A stretch of DNA of 64,000 nt from Lacicoccus qingdaonensis (GTDB taxonomy: Bacteria; Bacillota; Bacilli; Staphylococcales; Salinicoccaceae): positions 62,001 through 126,000 of the forward strand of contig NZ_FNFY01000003.1 in assembly GCF_900101075.1 (NCBI RefSeq). The letters run 5' to 3'. A program made the translations under genes and the position numbers. Below the pieces are notes generated by a model, which saw nothing but the letters and a program-made list of their open reading frames with translations, ran no database searches and was not told where the DNA came from. Numbering within the stretch: position 1 is the first letter of the stretch; every line of letters begins with the position of its first letter. Positions 8,172 through 16,197 of the stretch are shown here, in pieces.

Positions 8172-8342
8172 CGTTTGTACTCATCATTGCGTACAAACGT
8201 AAAACTCACAAAAGTTTGTATCAATGATGGCTAAAGCATTTTGTAATGTCTAGCCATTTAAAATAAGTGGCTGGAGAATCGGACTTCTATATTGTTTCAA
8301 CACTGCCACTTATTTATATATTAAGTGGCAGTTTTATTTTTT
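8172..8342 (+). promoter_or_regulatory. Translation-coupled attenuator of aroF-aroQ
   Basis: Mutually exclusive pairings can be read directly. Hairpin 1 is 8172-8180 with 8191-8199 (9 bp perfect). Alternative hairpin 2 is 8182-8198 with 8214-8229 (16 bp, one bulge), overlapping hairpin 1. Hairpin 3 is 8227-8233 with 8251-8257, extended by 8236-8240/8245-8249, and overlaps hairpin 2. Hairpin 4 is 8252-8259 with 8265-8272 and overlaps hairpin 3. The antiterminator is 8261-8271 with 8305-8315 (11 bp perfect). The terminator is 8303-8312 with 8322-8331 plus a T-run. Inferred logic: ribosome at the stop codon blocks hairpin 1, so hairpins 2 and 4 and the terminator form (off). Ribosome stalled at Phe/Tyr codons lets hairpins 1, 3 and the antiterminator form (on). 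Confidence 0.8.
8303..8342 (+). terminator. Attenuator terminator
   Basis: A CTGCCACTTA / TAAGTGGCAG stem (10 bp) with an 8-base A/T loop and TTTTATTTTTT after it, ending about 24 bases before the aroF start codon and before its RBS. Confidence 0.93.
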
Positions 8343-8365
8343 AAAAATTATGGGAGGTTTTTATT

Positions 8366-9403
8366 ATGATTATTCATGTTACACACGACGCCAAAGACAG
8401 TGAGATTGATACGTTAATTTCCAATATTGAGGAAGCTGGATTTCGCGCACACCGTTCCGACGGGGAAAGAAGAACAATAATTGGACTTATTGGAGATACT
8501 TCCCGTGTCGATGAGAATGACTTTAAAAAATACAGAATAGTGAAGGCGGTATACAGAATCCAATCACCATATAAGAAGGCGAACCGAAGATTCCACGAGG
8601 ATGACAGTGTTATAGATATAGATGGAGTGAAAGTGGGCGGCAGCCATTTCATGGTATGTGCCGGTCCTTGTTCGGTGGAGAATGAAGAAGATACTGTAGC
8701 ACTTGCAAAAGCACTTAAAGATGCCGGTGCAAACACTTTAAGAGGCGGAGCGTTCAAGCCGCGTACTTCACCATACAGTTTCCAGGGACTGGGTATTGAA
8801 GGGCTGCGCATACTGAATACAGCTAAACAGGAAACAGGTCTGCCTATCGTATCCGAACTGATGGGTACTGAACATATTGATGAGTTTGTTGACATGGTGG
8901 ATGTTATCCAGGTCGGTGCACGTAATATGTCAAACTTCGATCTGCTTAAAGCACTAGGCCAGACTAATAAGCCTGTACTTCTTAAACGTGGTATGTCTGC
9001 AACAATCCAGGAGTGGTTGATGTCGGCAGAGTACATCATGGCAGGCGGAAATGATAACGTAATCTTCTGTGAGAGAGGTATACGTACTTTTGAAACAGCG
9101 ACTCGTAATACGCTTGACCTGCAGGCTGTACCGGTGATTCAGAAAGAATCGCACTTGCCGATAGTGATTGACCCTTCCCACGCTGCAGGAACAAGATACG
9201 TCATTCCTTCCATGGCTAAATCAGCTGTTGTTTCCGGTGCAAACGGACTTCAGATAGAAGTACACCAGGACCCTGAAAATGCATGGAGTGACGGCCAGCA
9301 GTGTCTGACACCTGCAGAATTCAAGGACTTGATGCAGCACATCAACATCCTTGCGGAAATGGAAGGTAAAACTATTACGAACGACCCTATCGTTCAAAAA
9401 TAA
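8366..9403 (+). CDS. aroF: 3-deoxy-7-phosphoheptulonate (DAHP) synthase, type I-beta
   Basis: Catalyses the first step of the shikimate pathway: phosphoenolpyruvate plus erythrose 4-phosphate gives DAHP. The 345 residues divide into an N-terminal ferredoxin-like regulatory domain (1-70) and a TIM barrel from about 88. In the barrel, AGPCSVEN (99-106) carries the metal-binding Cys102, GGAFKPRTSPYSFQG follows near 126, and DPSHAAG near 274 binds metal and substrate. The layout is that of the Thermotoga-type enzyme, whose N-terminal domain binds Tyr/Phe; in Bacillus the extra domain is instead a chorismate mutase. Here the mutase is the separate next gene, 18 bases on. The RBS is GGGAGG. Transcription appears controlled by the leader-peptide attenuator upstream. 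The family is also named aroA or aroG in Firmicutes. Confidence 0.95.
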   Translation: MIIHVTHDAKDSEIDTLISNIEEAGFRAHRSDGERRTIIGLIGDTSRVDENDFKKYRIVKAVYRIQSPYKKANRRFHEDDSVIDIDGVKVGGSHFMVCAGPCSVENEEDTVALAKALKDAGANTLRGGAFKPRTSPYSFQGLGIEGLRILNTAKQETGLPIVSELMGTEHIDEFVDMVDVIQVGARNMSNFDLLKALGQTNKPVLLKRGMSATIQEWLMSAEYIMAGGNDNVIFCERGIRTFETATRNTLDLQAVPVIQKESHLPIVIDPSHAAGTRYVIPSMAKSAVVSGANGLQIEVHQDPENAWSDGQQCLTPAEFKDLMQHINILAEMEGKTITNDPIVQK

Positions 9404-9421
9404 TGATAAGGAGGAGTACCC

Positions 9422-9715
9422 ATGACGAAACATGATATGTTGCGTAAAGAAATTGATGAAATTGACCAGGAGTTAATGCGTCTGTTTGAACGAAGAATGC
9501 AGATATCAGAGGAGATAGCTCAATATAAATACTCAAAGGATATCGCTGTCTTTGATTCATCACGTGAGAAACAAGTGATTGATAAAAATGTGGCTCTAAT
9601 AGAAAATCAGAGTTTGAAACTCTATGGTGAATTATTTATTAAAAATCTCATGGGACTCTCCAGAAAGCATCAAAATGATAGTATTAATCATATGAAAGTT
9701 TCCCACAAATCATAA
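9422..9715 (+). CDS. aroQ: Chorismate mutase, AroQ type
   Basis: A 97-residue all-helical protein that rearranges chorismate to prephenate. The start of helix 1, LRKEIDEIDQELMRLFERRM (7-26), contains the conserved Arg and the IDxxLxxLxxRR pattern; IAQYKYSKDIAVFDSSREKQV (33-53) supplies the active-site Lys and Arg. It is the freestanding counterpart of the domain fused to DAHP synthase in Bacillus. It follows aroF by 18 bases in one operon with an RBS AAGGAGG. With tyrA divergently next door, the two units cover the committed Phe/Tyr steps. The C-terminal tail (about 85-97) is likely disordered. Confidence 0.92.
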   Translation: MTKHDMLRKEIDEIDQELMRLFERRMQISEEIAQYKYSKDIAVFDSSREKQVIDKNVALIENQSLKLYGELFIKNLMGLSRKHQNDSINHMKVSHKS

Positions 9716-9752
9716 AAAACTCAGGTCCAATATAGGGCCTGAGTTTTTTAAT
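9714..9752. terminator. Bidirectional terminator (aroQ / metA)
   Basis: AAAAAACTCAGGTCC and GGGCCTGAGTTTTTT arms around an AATATA-type loop, with A- and T-runs on the two sides; it lies between convergent genes. Confidence 0.92.
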
Positions 9753-10665
9753 TCTCCAAATCATTTAGATCATAATATGTGTTCTGATAAGTTTCGTTCA
9801 GCCAATTATTGAATAACAGGTGGCCGTGTGATTTCCAGTTGAAGAATGGCTCATTGTTGGAGTCATCATCAGGGAAGTAATTGTGCGGTATGCCGATATC
9901 GGCTCCTTTTTCAATATCTCTGATGTACTCACTTTTCAGTGTATTGCGTTCATACTCCAAATGCCCGAATATATACAGATCCCTGCTGTCTTCAGTACTC
10001 AATATATCCGGCCCGAAATCAGGATGGACAGACAGTACTTTCAGCTCCGGGTGCCGGTCCAGAGTGGAGAAATCCATTCTGGTATGCCTTGAATGCGGCA
10101 CTTCAAACTGATCATCGAAGCCCCTCATCAAAGGATGTGAGGGCAGAATGTTCTTGTATTTGAATATCCCGAACAGTTTACTGGACAGCGTGATCTTATC
10201 AAACTGATAGTAGTAGTTTAAGGCATGCTGGGCACCCCAGCATATGAAAAATCTTGAGAACACATGCGTTTCCGACCATTTGAGGATGGCTTCCAGTTCA
10301 TTGATATAGTCTACCTGGTCAAAGTCCAGTTTTTCGACCGGAGCGCCTGTGACAATCATGCCGTCAAAGCGCTCCTCCTTAATTTCATCAAAAGTTCTGT
10401 AATATTTATGAAGATGACTGGTCGGGGTGTTTTTACTTTTATGTGTTTCAGTATATAAAAATTCAATGTCTATCTGCAGTGGTGTGTTGCCGAGAAGTCT
10501 TAACAGATGTAACTCCGTCTCTTCTTTTTTAGGCATCAGGTTTAAAATTAAAATTCTGATCGGACGAATGTCCTGTGTTGTTGCCCTGGAGGCATCAATT
10601 GTAAACACATTTTCCTGTTCTAATCTTTTTTTTACCGGTAATCCTTCAACTATTTTTATTGGCAT
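9748..10665 (-). CDS. metA: Homoserine O-acetyltransferase (MetA family)
   Basis: Activates homoserine at the hydroxyl for methionine synthesis. The 305-residue MetA fold is intact: catalytic Cys142 in FFICWGAQHALN, His235 and Glu237 in FGHLEYE. The acyl-CoA choice residue at position 111 is Glu (GAPVEKLDF), as in the acetyl-CoA-using Bacillus enzymes, not the Gly of succinyl-CoA-using E. coli MetA, so acetylation is predicted even though databases may call it succinyltransferase. The product suits MetY immediately upstream. The ATG overlaps the metY stop (TAATG), implying translational coupling, and both are under the SAM riboswitch. Confidence 0.93.
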   Translation of the reverse strand: MPIKIVEGLPVKKRLEQENVFTIDASRATTQDIRPIRILILNLMPKKEETELHLLRLLGNTPLQIDIEFLYTETHKSKNTPTSHLHKYYRTFDEIKEERFDGMIVTGAPVEKLDFDQVDYINELEAILKWSETHVFSRFFICWGAQHALNYYYQFDKITLSSKLFGIFKYKNILPSHPLMRGFDDQFEVPHSRHTRMDFSTLDRHPELKVLSVHPDFGPDILSTEDSRDLYIFGHLEYERNTLKSEYIRDIEKGADIGIPHNYFPDDDSNNEPFFNWKSHGHLLFNNWLNETYQNTYYDLNDLEN

Positions 10666-11942
10666 TAAATCGCATCCAGACCTTTATTGATATCATCAAG
10701 TATATCATCTATATGCTCAAGACCGATAGAAAGACGCACAGTTTCGGGTTTTACGCCGCCTGCCAGCTGGTGTTCCTCGGTTAACTGAGCATGAGTTGTC
10801 GACGCCGGGTGAACCACAAGTGATTTCGCATCTCCCACGTTTGCAAGCATAGAAAACAGTTCTAGTGACTCGATGAACTTCTTGCCTGCTTCATATCCGC
10901 CTTTGACTCCGAAAGTGAATATTGCCCCTGCGCCTTTAGGCAGATACTTTTCCTGTAACTGCTTGTAAGGACTGTCGGACAGGCCGGCAAAGTCAATCCA
11001 TTCAACCTTTTCATGGCCGGCCAGATAATCAGCGACTTTAGCCGCGTTTTCAACATGTCTCTCCATTCTTAATGACAGGGTTTCGAGGCCCTGGATCAGA
11101 AGGAAGGAGTTGAATGGTGAAATGGCGGCTCCTGTATCTCTTAACAGTGTCGTTCTGATTTTATATGCAAAAGCCTGATCGCCGAATGTATCTGCAAAAA
11201 CCAGCCCGTGATAGGAATTATCAGGTTCGCTGAACCCCGGGTACTTTCCATTATTCCAGTCAAAGTTGCCGCCGTCGACAATGACGCCGCCGATCGATGT
11301 ACCATGGCCGCCTAAAAACTTGGTAGCTGAATGAATGACGATATTTGCACCGTGTTCAATCGGACGGCAAAGGTATGGCGTGGCAAATGTATTATCTACA
11401 ATCAGAACAATGTTATTATCCTGGGCGACTTTCGCCAATGCTTCCAGATCCTCGATGTTACCTTCGGGATTTCCGATTGTTTCCACGAATATCGCTTTGG
11501 TATTGTCTTTTATTTCACGTGAAACGTTATCCATATCTTTAGTATTTACTAAGGACACATCAATTCCAAATTTTTTGAAAGTGTGTGTAAATAAAGTGTG
11601 CGTTCCGCCGTAGAGGCTCGTTGTTGAAATGATGTGGTCGCCTGCATCGGCAACCCCCTGGATGGCGTAAGTGATGGCAGCCATTCCGGAAGCTACAGCA
11701 AGACCCGCTGTTCCGCCTTCCAGTTCAGCAACCCTTGTTTCAAGAGCAGCGGAAGTCGGATTCGTAATGCGTGTATATATATTTCCTGCTTCTGATAATC
11801 CGAAAAGGTTGGCGCCGTGCTCCGTGTCATCAAAAACATATGAAGTGGTCTGATAGATTGGAAGTGCACGGGACTTTGTATCAGAATCAACCACTTGACC
11901 TGAATGTAACTGCTTTGTTTCGAACTTAAAATCTTTTGACAT
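10665..11942 (-). CDS. metY: O-acetylhomoserine aminocarboxypropyltransferase (sulfhydrylase)
   Basis: A PLP enzyme that makes homocysteine directly from O-acetylhomoserine and sulfide. At about 425 residues it has the longer MetY architecture, with inserts absent from MetI (for example [14 protein letters not shown] near 235). The Schiff-base lysine is in [11 protein letters not shown] near 210. The start is set at ATG 11942, 8 bases after AAGGAGG; an in-frame ATG at 11948 is only 2 bases from that RBS. It is first gene of metY-metA, with the acetylated product of metA as its substrate. With metI elsewhere in the window the cell has both direct sulfhydrylation and transsulfuration options. 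Confidence 0.93.
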   Translation of the reverse strand: MSKDFKFETKQLHSGQVVDSDTKSRALPIYQTTSYVFDDTEHGANLFGLSEAGNIYTRITNPTSAALETRVAELEGGTAGLAVASGMAAITYAIQGVADAGDHIISTTSLYGGTHTLFTHTFKKFGIDVSLVNTKDMDNVSREIKDNTKAIFVETIGNPEGNIEDLEALAKVAQDNNIVLIVDNTFATPYLCRPIEHGANIVIHSATKFLGGHGTSIGGVIVDGGNFDWNNGKYPGFSEPDNSYHGLVFADTFGDQAFAYKIRTTLLRDTGAAISPFNSFLLIQGLETLSLRMERHVENAAKVADYLAGHEKVEWIDFAGLSDSPYKQLQEKYLPKGAGAIFTFGVKGGYEAGKKFIESLELFSMLANVGDAKSLVVHPASTTHAQLTEEHQLAGGVKPETVRLSIGLEHIDDILDDINKGLDAI

Positions 11943-11962
11943 TAACATTTCCTCCTTAGTAA

Positions 11963-12093
11963 ATAAAAGAGCCTGCTAAATTTAGCAGACTCTTATCTGC
12001 TCATCTTCCGGGAAACCCCGGCTGGAATTGGCACCTTACTGAAAAGGTTGCCGGACTTCATCGGGCCAGACCCCTCCGTCACTCTTGATAAGC
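11963..12093 (-). promoter_or_regulatory. SAM-I (S-box) riboswitch with terminator, upstream of metYA
   Basis: On the minus strand the aptamer begins CTTATCAAGAG (about 12093) and continues with GGCCCGATGAAGTCCGGCAACC, then a GGTGCCAATTCC segment, and closes with GATAAGAG (about 11997-11992); these are the conserved S-box blocks. It runs into a terminator stem, AGAGTCTGCTAAA / TTTAGCAGGCTCT plus TTTT (about 11963-11994), which shares bases with the P1 3' arm. Known S-box behaviour is termination when S-adenosylmethionine is bound, so metYA would be off in methionine plenty. Confidence 0.95.
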
Positions 12094-12195
12094 TATATTT
12101 AATATTTTTTCTAATGTTACATCCGAAAACCTTTTTTGTCAAATACTTTACAACATTAAAAATTATCTGATAAATATGCGGATGAACAGTTGGAT

Positions 12196-12229
12196 TAACA
12201 GGAAGTAACGCACAGCGTTACTCACTGTT
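12196..12229 (-). other. Long hairpin downstream of aldehyde dehydrogenase
   Basis: An AGTAACGC / GCGTTACT stem (12204-12222, 3-base loop), extended by AACAG / CTGTT after a 2-base mismatch. It lies just after the dehydrogenase stop but has no clear T-run on that strand, so it may be an mRNA-stabilising hairpin or a weak terminator. The rest of 12094-12234 is AT-rich with nothing recognisable. Confidence 0.4.
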
Positions 12230-12234
12230 TCATC

Positions 12235-13593
12235 TTATTTCCAAATGTATTTCAATAATTTCTGAAACTTTCTATAGGTAGGATAACGCAATGGAATATC
12301 GAATAATGTCGTCTGTTTCAGAATGCTTTTGGAATGGCTGAAAGTATCGAACGAATAACGCCCGTGATATTTCCCCATACCGCTGTTTCCGCGACCGCCG
12401 AATGGCAGGTGGGGTGTCGCCAGATGATACATTGTATCGTTGATTGCACCGCCCCCGAAAGGTATACTTTTTATGACATGCTGCGCAGTTTTGTCATTTT
12501 CAGTAAAAATGTACAGCGCCAAAGGATCGGGGAGATCTCTTATATCAATCATTGCCTTCTCCAGATTATCATAGCCTAAGACGGGCAGGACCGGGCCGAA
12601 TATTTCTTCTTCCATCGCAGGATGGCTGAAATCTGCATTTTGAATGATGGTCGGTTCAATCATCCGTCTGGATTTATGGCTGCGTCCGCCATAGGCAATA
12701 TCTCCCTGAATGTAATTATGGACACGTTCAAAATGGTCATCATTTATAATCTGCATATAATTCTGCTGTTCAAATTCTTTATTATAAAACTTGTGTGTAT
12801 AATGTTTTAAATGTTTGATCAGCTGATCTTTTACACTGTTATCGACATAAATATAATCCGTAGCAACACAAGTCTGGCCGGCATTCATGAATTTACCCCA
12901 TACAATCCTTTTTGCCGCATATTTCAGATTGGCATCTTTTGTGACGATGCTTGGAGATTTACCGCCAAGCTCAAGTGTGACCGGAGTTAAATTTTTGGAA
13001 GCTGCTTCCATGACGATTTTGCCGACATGTGAACTGCCGGTATAAAATATATAATCAAAAGGCAGACTTAACAATTGCTGGTTGGTCTCGATACCACCTT
13101 CGATTGAAGCGACATATTTTTCAGGAAAGGCGAGCTCAATCACTTTTGTAATGACTTCTGACACATGGGGGGTATGTTCAGAAGGTTTCAATATGGCCGT
13201 GTTTCCTGCGCTCAGTGCGCCGACAAGCGGTGCAATAGCAAGATTGAAAGGGTAATTCCATGGAGAAATAATCAATGTAACACCGTAAGGTTCTTTATAA
13301 ATCGTGGACTTTGAGCCGAAGTGTGTCACCGGTGTTTTGACATTTACAGGTTCTGCCCAGTCAGCCAAGTTTTTAAGATGGAAATTTATTTCACTGTAGA
13401 CAATTCCAATTTCAGTTAAAAATGCGTCACTTTCATTTTTGTTGAAATCCGCCCTCATTGCGAACATCAGATCGTCTTCATAAAATCTTATGGCATCTTT
13501 CAGCTGTTTTAATGCTTTTATCCGTACGTCCAATGACATTGTATCCTTCGTCTGAAAAAACTGTTTCTGCTTGTTAAAGATTGATTCGTACAT
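12235..13593 (-). CDS. Aldehyde dehydrogenase (ALDH3-like)
   Basis: An NAD(P)-dependent oxidation of aldehydes to acids. It is 452 residues, the shorter ALDH3-type length, with a hydrophobic/basic C-terminal tail (LLKYIWK) like membrane-associated fatty aldehyde dehydrogenases. Visible sites: the ISPWNYPFNLA cofactor pocket (109-119), YTGSSHVG (184-191), catalytic base Glu208 in LELGGKSP, and nucleophile Cys242 in GQTCVATDY. The PFGGRGNSGMG stretch lies near 400. The closest types are AldA/YwdH of Gram-positives; the physiological aldehyde is unknown. It is a monocistronic minus-strand gene with a TGAGGATATG-type start context (weak RBS). Confidence 0.88.
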   Translation of the reverse strand: MYESIFNKQKQFFQTKDTMSLDVRIKALKQLKDAIRFYEDDLMFAMRADFNKNESDAFLTEIGIVYSEINFHLKNLADWAEPVNVKTPVTHFGSKSTIYKEPYGVTLIISPWNYPFNLAIAPLVGALSAGNTAILKPSEHTPHVSEVITKVIELAFPEKYVASIEGGIETNQQLLSLPFDYIFYTGSSHVGKIVMEAASKNLTPVTLELGGKSPSIVTKDANLKYAAKRIVWGKFMNAGQTCVATDYIYVDNSVKDQLIKHLKHYTHKFYNKEFEQQNYMQIINDDHFERVHNYIQGDIAYGGRSHKSRRMIEPTIIQNADFSHPAMEEEIFGPVLPVLGYDNLEKAMIDIRDLPDPLALYIFTENDKTAQHVIKSIPFGGGAINDTMYHLATPHLPFGGRGNSGMGKYHGRYSFDTFSHSKSILKQTTLFDIPLRYPTYRKFQKLLKYIWK

Positions 13594-13780
13594 ATCCTCA
13601 CTCCCTATAAACTTATTACCCGAATTTAAAATAATTAATTAGTGCATATAGCGGAAAAAATTGCATTTTATTTATAATTTCCAATAATTAGTATTACTTA
13701 ACAACAAAAGGAAATGAACATGGGCGGTAAGTTTAATCTGTTATCAGCCGGCATCTGTTTTGAATGTATTAAGCATATAG

Positions 13781-13808
13781 TTGAAGTTCATGGAAACTGT
13801 GATATAAT
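13781..13808 (+). promoter_or_regulatory. Probable promoter of the 60-residue protein gene
   Basis: TTGAAG (13781-13786) and TATAAT (13803-13808) with a 16-base spacer, about 40 bases before the GTG start. The upstream stretch 13594-13780 shows no other recognisable element. Confidence 0.6.
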
Positions 13809-13848
13809 TAGTTAATGATGTTTCGATACTTATGAAGAAGGTGACATT

Positions 13849-14031
13849 GTGAACACTGAATTGAACCTTTCACTACTCGTGAAAAAACTAACTGCATACC
13901 AGATCAGCCGAGCTGTAGGTGTCGATATGGAATTAGCACAGAAAATTGTTGACGAAGAAATTAAACTCGAAGATTTACCCGAGGATACACTGGGTAAATT
14001 ACAGGAACTGAATCATAAATTGATGAGCTGA
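13849..14031 (+). CDS. Small helical protein (60 residues)
   Basis: A GTG start at 13849 after GAAGAAGGTGA. The sequence has a compact helix-turn-helix look: LTAYQISRAVGVDMELAQKI (about residues 14-33) followed by an acidic helix, and no membrane segment. It resembles small Xre-like DNA-binding proteins of Staphylococcaceae but is too short for a safe family call. It has its own promoter and terminator, so it is an independent unit; I take it as a real gene because of that framing. Confidence 0.65.
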   Translation: MNTELNLSLLVKKLTAYQISRAVGVDMELAQKIVDEEIKLEDLPEDTLGKLQELNHKLMS

Positions 14032-14057
14032 GACTTTGTTAAGTCTCTTTTTTTTAC
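14027..14057 (+). terminator. Intrinsic terminator
   Basis: GAGACTT / AAGTCTC stem with a TGTT loop and eight T residues, overlapping the stop of the 60-residue gene. Confidence 0.88.
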
Positions 14058-14135
14058 TCCTTTTGACGTATGTGATTTCAAGCATGGTAAATGTTATCAT
14101 TAATGTACTAAATATCTAAATAAAGGAGCAAACTT

Positions 14136-14678
14136 ATGAATCTGCTGATTATTTCCGGGAGTCCATTTCCAGGTTCAAGTACTGCTTTTTTAGCAGAAGA
14201 AATAAAAGCTCAGATTGAACAGCCTGAAAACCATGTGGAAATCATAGATTTGTGTCAATGGGACATTCCGTTACTCGGACATCCCGAGACAGAAGACCTG
14301 GAAAAATTGAAGCATATTGCCGGTGAGGCCGATGGCATCATAATCGGTACACCAAACTTCCATACTTCGTTTTCCGGTATATTAAAAAATGCGCTGGATC
14401 ATTTATCATTTGACCAGTTTGAGGAAAAGCCTGTTGCGCTGTACTGTACGAGCGGCGGCATGAGAAACACTGATCCCCTCGCTCAGCTGAGAATTGTAAT
14501 GAGAGGGCTGCATGCACTCGCTATACCGACTCAGCTTTGTGCGAGCAGTTCCGATTATAAAAAGGATGCATCGGGTAAATATGGTGAACTCAGCATTGAG
14601 ATGAAGCAAAGAATAGGGAAGATGCTGGATTCATTAATATCAATTGCGGGTATGGCTGAAAGTAAGCATCAGATCTGA
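14136..14678 (+). CDS. NAD(P)H-dependent FMN reductase family protein
   Basis: A 180-residue flavodoxin-fold protein. The N-terminal phosphate-binding loop is IISGSPFPGSSTAF (4-17). The family's IIGTPNFHTSFSGILKNALDHLS stretch (70-92) and a CTSGGMRN loop (about 108-115) that binds the flavin ring are present. Relatives reduce FMN, azo dyes, quinones or chromate; the true substrate is unknown. The RBS is AAAGGAG, 8 bases before ATG. Its stop lies inside a strong terminator hairpin. Confidence 0.85.
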   Translation: MNLLIISGSPFPGSSTAFLAEEIKAQIEQPENHVEIIDLCQWDIPLLGHPETEDLEKLKHIAGEADGIIIGTPNFHTSFSGILKNALDHLSFDQFEEKPVALYCTSGGMRNTDPLAQLRIVMRGLHALAIPTQLCASSSDYKKDASGKYGELSIEMKQRIGKMLDSLISIAGMAESKHQI

Positions 14679-14693
14679 TGCTTACTTTTTATG
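14660..14693 (+). terminator. Intrinsic terminator overlapping the reductase stop codon
   Basis: A perfect 13-bp inverted repeat, AGTAAGCATCAGA / TCTGATGCTTACT, followed by TTTTTAT; the TGA stop is within the stem. Confidence 0.9.
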
Positions 14694-14741
14694 GCATTGG
14701 TGTAATGTCATTTAAGTTTTTAGAGGGAAAAGGTAATCAAC

Positions 14742-15527
14742 ATGTTGAATAAAGATAAAAATGATATGCCGTTATTATTGTTGAGCATCATCATGGGTGT
14801 TTTCGTCATAGCTTTTATCGTTTCTGAAACAACAGGTAACAGAAATTATCAATCAGAGTTTACTTTTGATGAAGCTGTTTCTTTACAGCTGGATAAGAAC
14901 ACACAGGATGTGACCATCCATGAAGGTGAGCTGACGGATGCTGATGAAGACCAGATTAGAGAATATATGAAGACTGATGAGGACCATTATCCGCTGCAGC
15001 ACATGGATCTGCGTGAGAAGGTGGATGCTGATGCTGAAACATTGAATGAGATTTTGGAAGGAAGAGGCATACTCGAGAATCGCGGCGAAGCATTTTTGGA
15101 AGCCCAGAACAACTATGATATCAACGCTCTGTACCTGATCAGCCATGCCCAGCTGGAGACAGGGAATGGTCAATCAGAGCTGGCACAGGGTGTTGAAGCA
15201 GATGAGACTTATTACAATTTTTTTGGTATCGGCGCTTTTGATGAGCAGGCTGTGGAGACAGGTTCCAGTTATGCAGAGCAGGAAGGGTGGACATCGCCTG
15301 AAGCGGCTATAATGGGCGGAGCCGAATTTATCAGTGAAAACTATATTAACAATTACCAGAATACTTTATATAAGATGAGGTGGAATCCTGAAAATCCGGG
15401 GAAACATCAATACGCAACGGATATCCGCTGGCCGGTGATCATCGCTGATATCATGTCTTCCCATTATAATGATCATAACCTGGATACCGGCACGATGGAA
15501 TATACAGAGTACCTCAATGACGAATAA
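14742..15527 (+). CDS. SagB-like membrane-anchored glucosaminidase
   Basis: A 261-residue peptidoglycan hydrolase of the N-acetylglucosaminidase (GH73-like) type. One N-terminal membrane span (11-28) anchors it with the catalytic domain outside. The domain (from about 95) has the general-acid glutamate E139 in YLISHAQLETGNGQSEL, then YYNFFGIGAFD and a WTSPEAAIMGGAEFI stretch. The size and single span resemble Staphylococcus aureus SagB, which cleaves new glycan strands to release them from the membrane. The identity as the orthologue is inferred. It is monocistronic, with an RBS AGAGGGAAAAGG. Confidence 0.85.
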   Translation: MLNKDKNDMPLLLLSIIMGVFVIAFIVSETTGNRNYQSEFTFDEAVSLQLDKNTQDVTIHEGELTDADEDQIREYMKTDEDHYPLQHMDLREKVDADAETLNEILEGRGILENRGEAFLEAQNNYDINALYLISHAQLETGNGQSELAQGVEADETYYNFFGIGAFDEQAVETGSSYAEQEGWTSPEAAIMGGAEFISENYINNYQNTLYKMRWNPENPGKHQYATDIRWPVIIADIMSSHYNDHNLDTGTMEYTEYLNDE

Positions 15528-15560
15528 AGCGCCGCCATTAATTTATGGGGCGCTTTAAAA
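15525..15560. terminator. Hairpin between sagB-like gene and thiE
   Basis: TAAAGCGCC and GGCGCTTTA arms (9 bp) with a 15-base loop between the convergent genes; the T-run is poor, so the strength is uncertain. Confidence 0.6.
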
Positions 15561-15561
15561 T

Positions 15562-16197
15562 TTACTCCAGGAAGTTACGGATAGTCCTGGGCACATCATC
15601 TGCCTCGGAGATTGCCGAGATGACTGCGATTCCGTCCGCTCCGTTTTCAATGCATTCATGGTAATTGTTCTCTGTAATGCCGCCGATGGCGACCATTGGC
15701 AGCTCGCCGATTTTATCCCGCATCGATTTCAGGCCGGAAACACCTGTAGCCTCTCCCGCATCATCTTTGGAAAGGGTCGGGAATATCGGACCAGTGCCGA
15801 TATAATCCACATTGCCGAGGTCGCTTGCAGCAAGTTCGGCTCCGTCCCGGACGGAAAGTCCAACAATCTTATTATCAAAATAATCAGGGAGCGCCCCCGG
15901 ACGCATATCATCCTGGCCGAGATGAATACCGTCGGCCTGTACTGCCATCGCCAGTTCCACATCATCATTTATGATAAAAGGAACATCATGGAGGGCAGCC
16001 ATATCCTTGACGGTCAAGGCGAACTCTTTAAGTGCTTTGCCGGCCAGTGCCCCGTCACCTTTCTCCCTCATCTGGAATAAGGTGATTCCACTCTGCAATG
16101 CTTGTTCGATGACGTCCAGGCTGCGTTGTACATTACCGTTACCTGAACCGTATATAAAATAAAGTCTTAAATCATTTTTATTCATGGGATTTAACAA
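15562..16197 (-). CDS. thiE: Thiamine phosphate synthase
   Basis: Joins hydroxymethylpyrimidine diphosphate to thiazole phosphate to give thiamine phosphate. A 211-residue TIM barrel with visible active-site stretches: FQMREKGD (36-43), FIINDDVELA (about 74-83), GIHLGQDDM (about 90-98), GTGPIFPT (about 136-143) and a VAIGGI loop near 170. It is third in thiD-thiM-thiE, overlapping the thiM end by 20 bases, which implies translational coupling. The TPP riboswitch controls the set. Confidence 0.95.
   Translation of the reverse strand: MLNPMNKNDLRLYFIYGSGNGNVQRSLDVIEQALQSGITLFQMREKGDGALAGKALKEFALTVKDMAALHDVPFIINDDVELAMAVQADGIHLGQDDMRPGALPDYFDNKIVGLSVRDGAELAASDLGNVDYIGTGPIFPTLSKDDAGEATGVSGLKSMRDKIGELPMVAIGGITENNYHECIENGADGIAVISAISEADDVPRTIRNFLE

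Noticed and set aside
8169-8345. T-box riboswitch upstream of aroF
   Set aside because: No AGGGTGGNACCGCG-like T-box sequence and no specifier stem; the F/Y-rich ORF and competing hairpins explain the region better.
8374-9039. 221-codon minus-strand frame opposite aroF
   Set aside because: It lies wholly inside a clear DAHP synthase gene, its translation is Ser-rich with no family look, and it has no RBS; an antisense shadow.
11335-11613. Plus-strand frames opposite metY
   Set aside because: No RBS, no family resemblance, and the PLP enzyme is clear.
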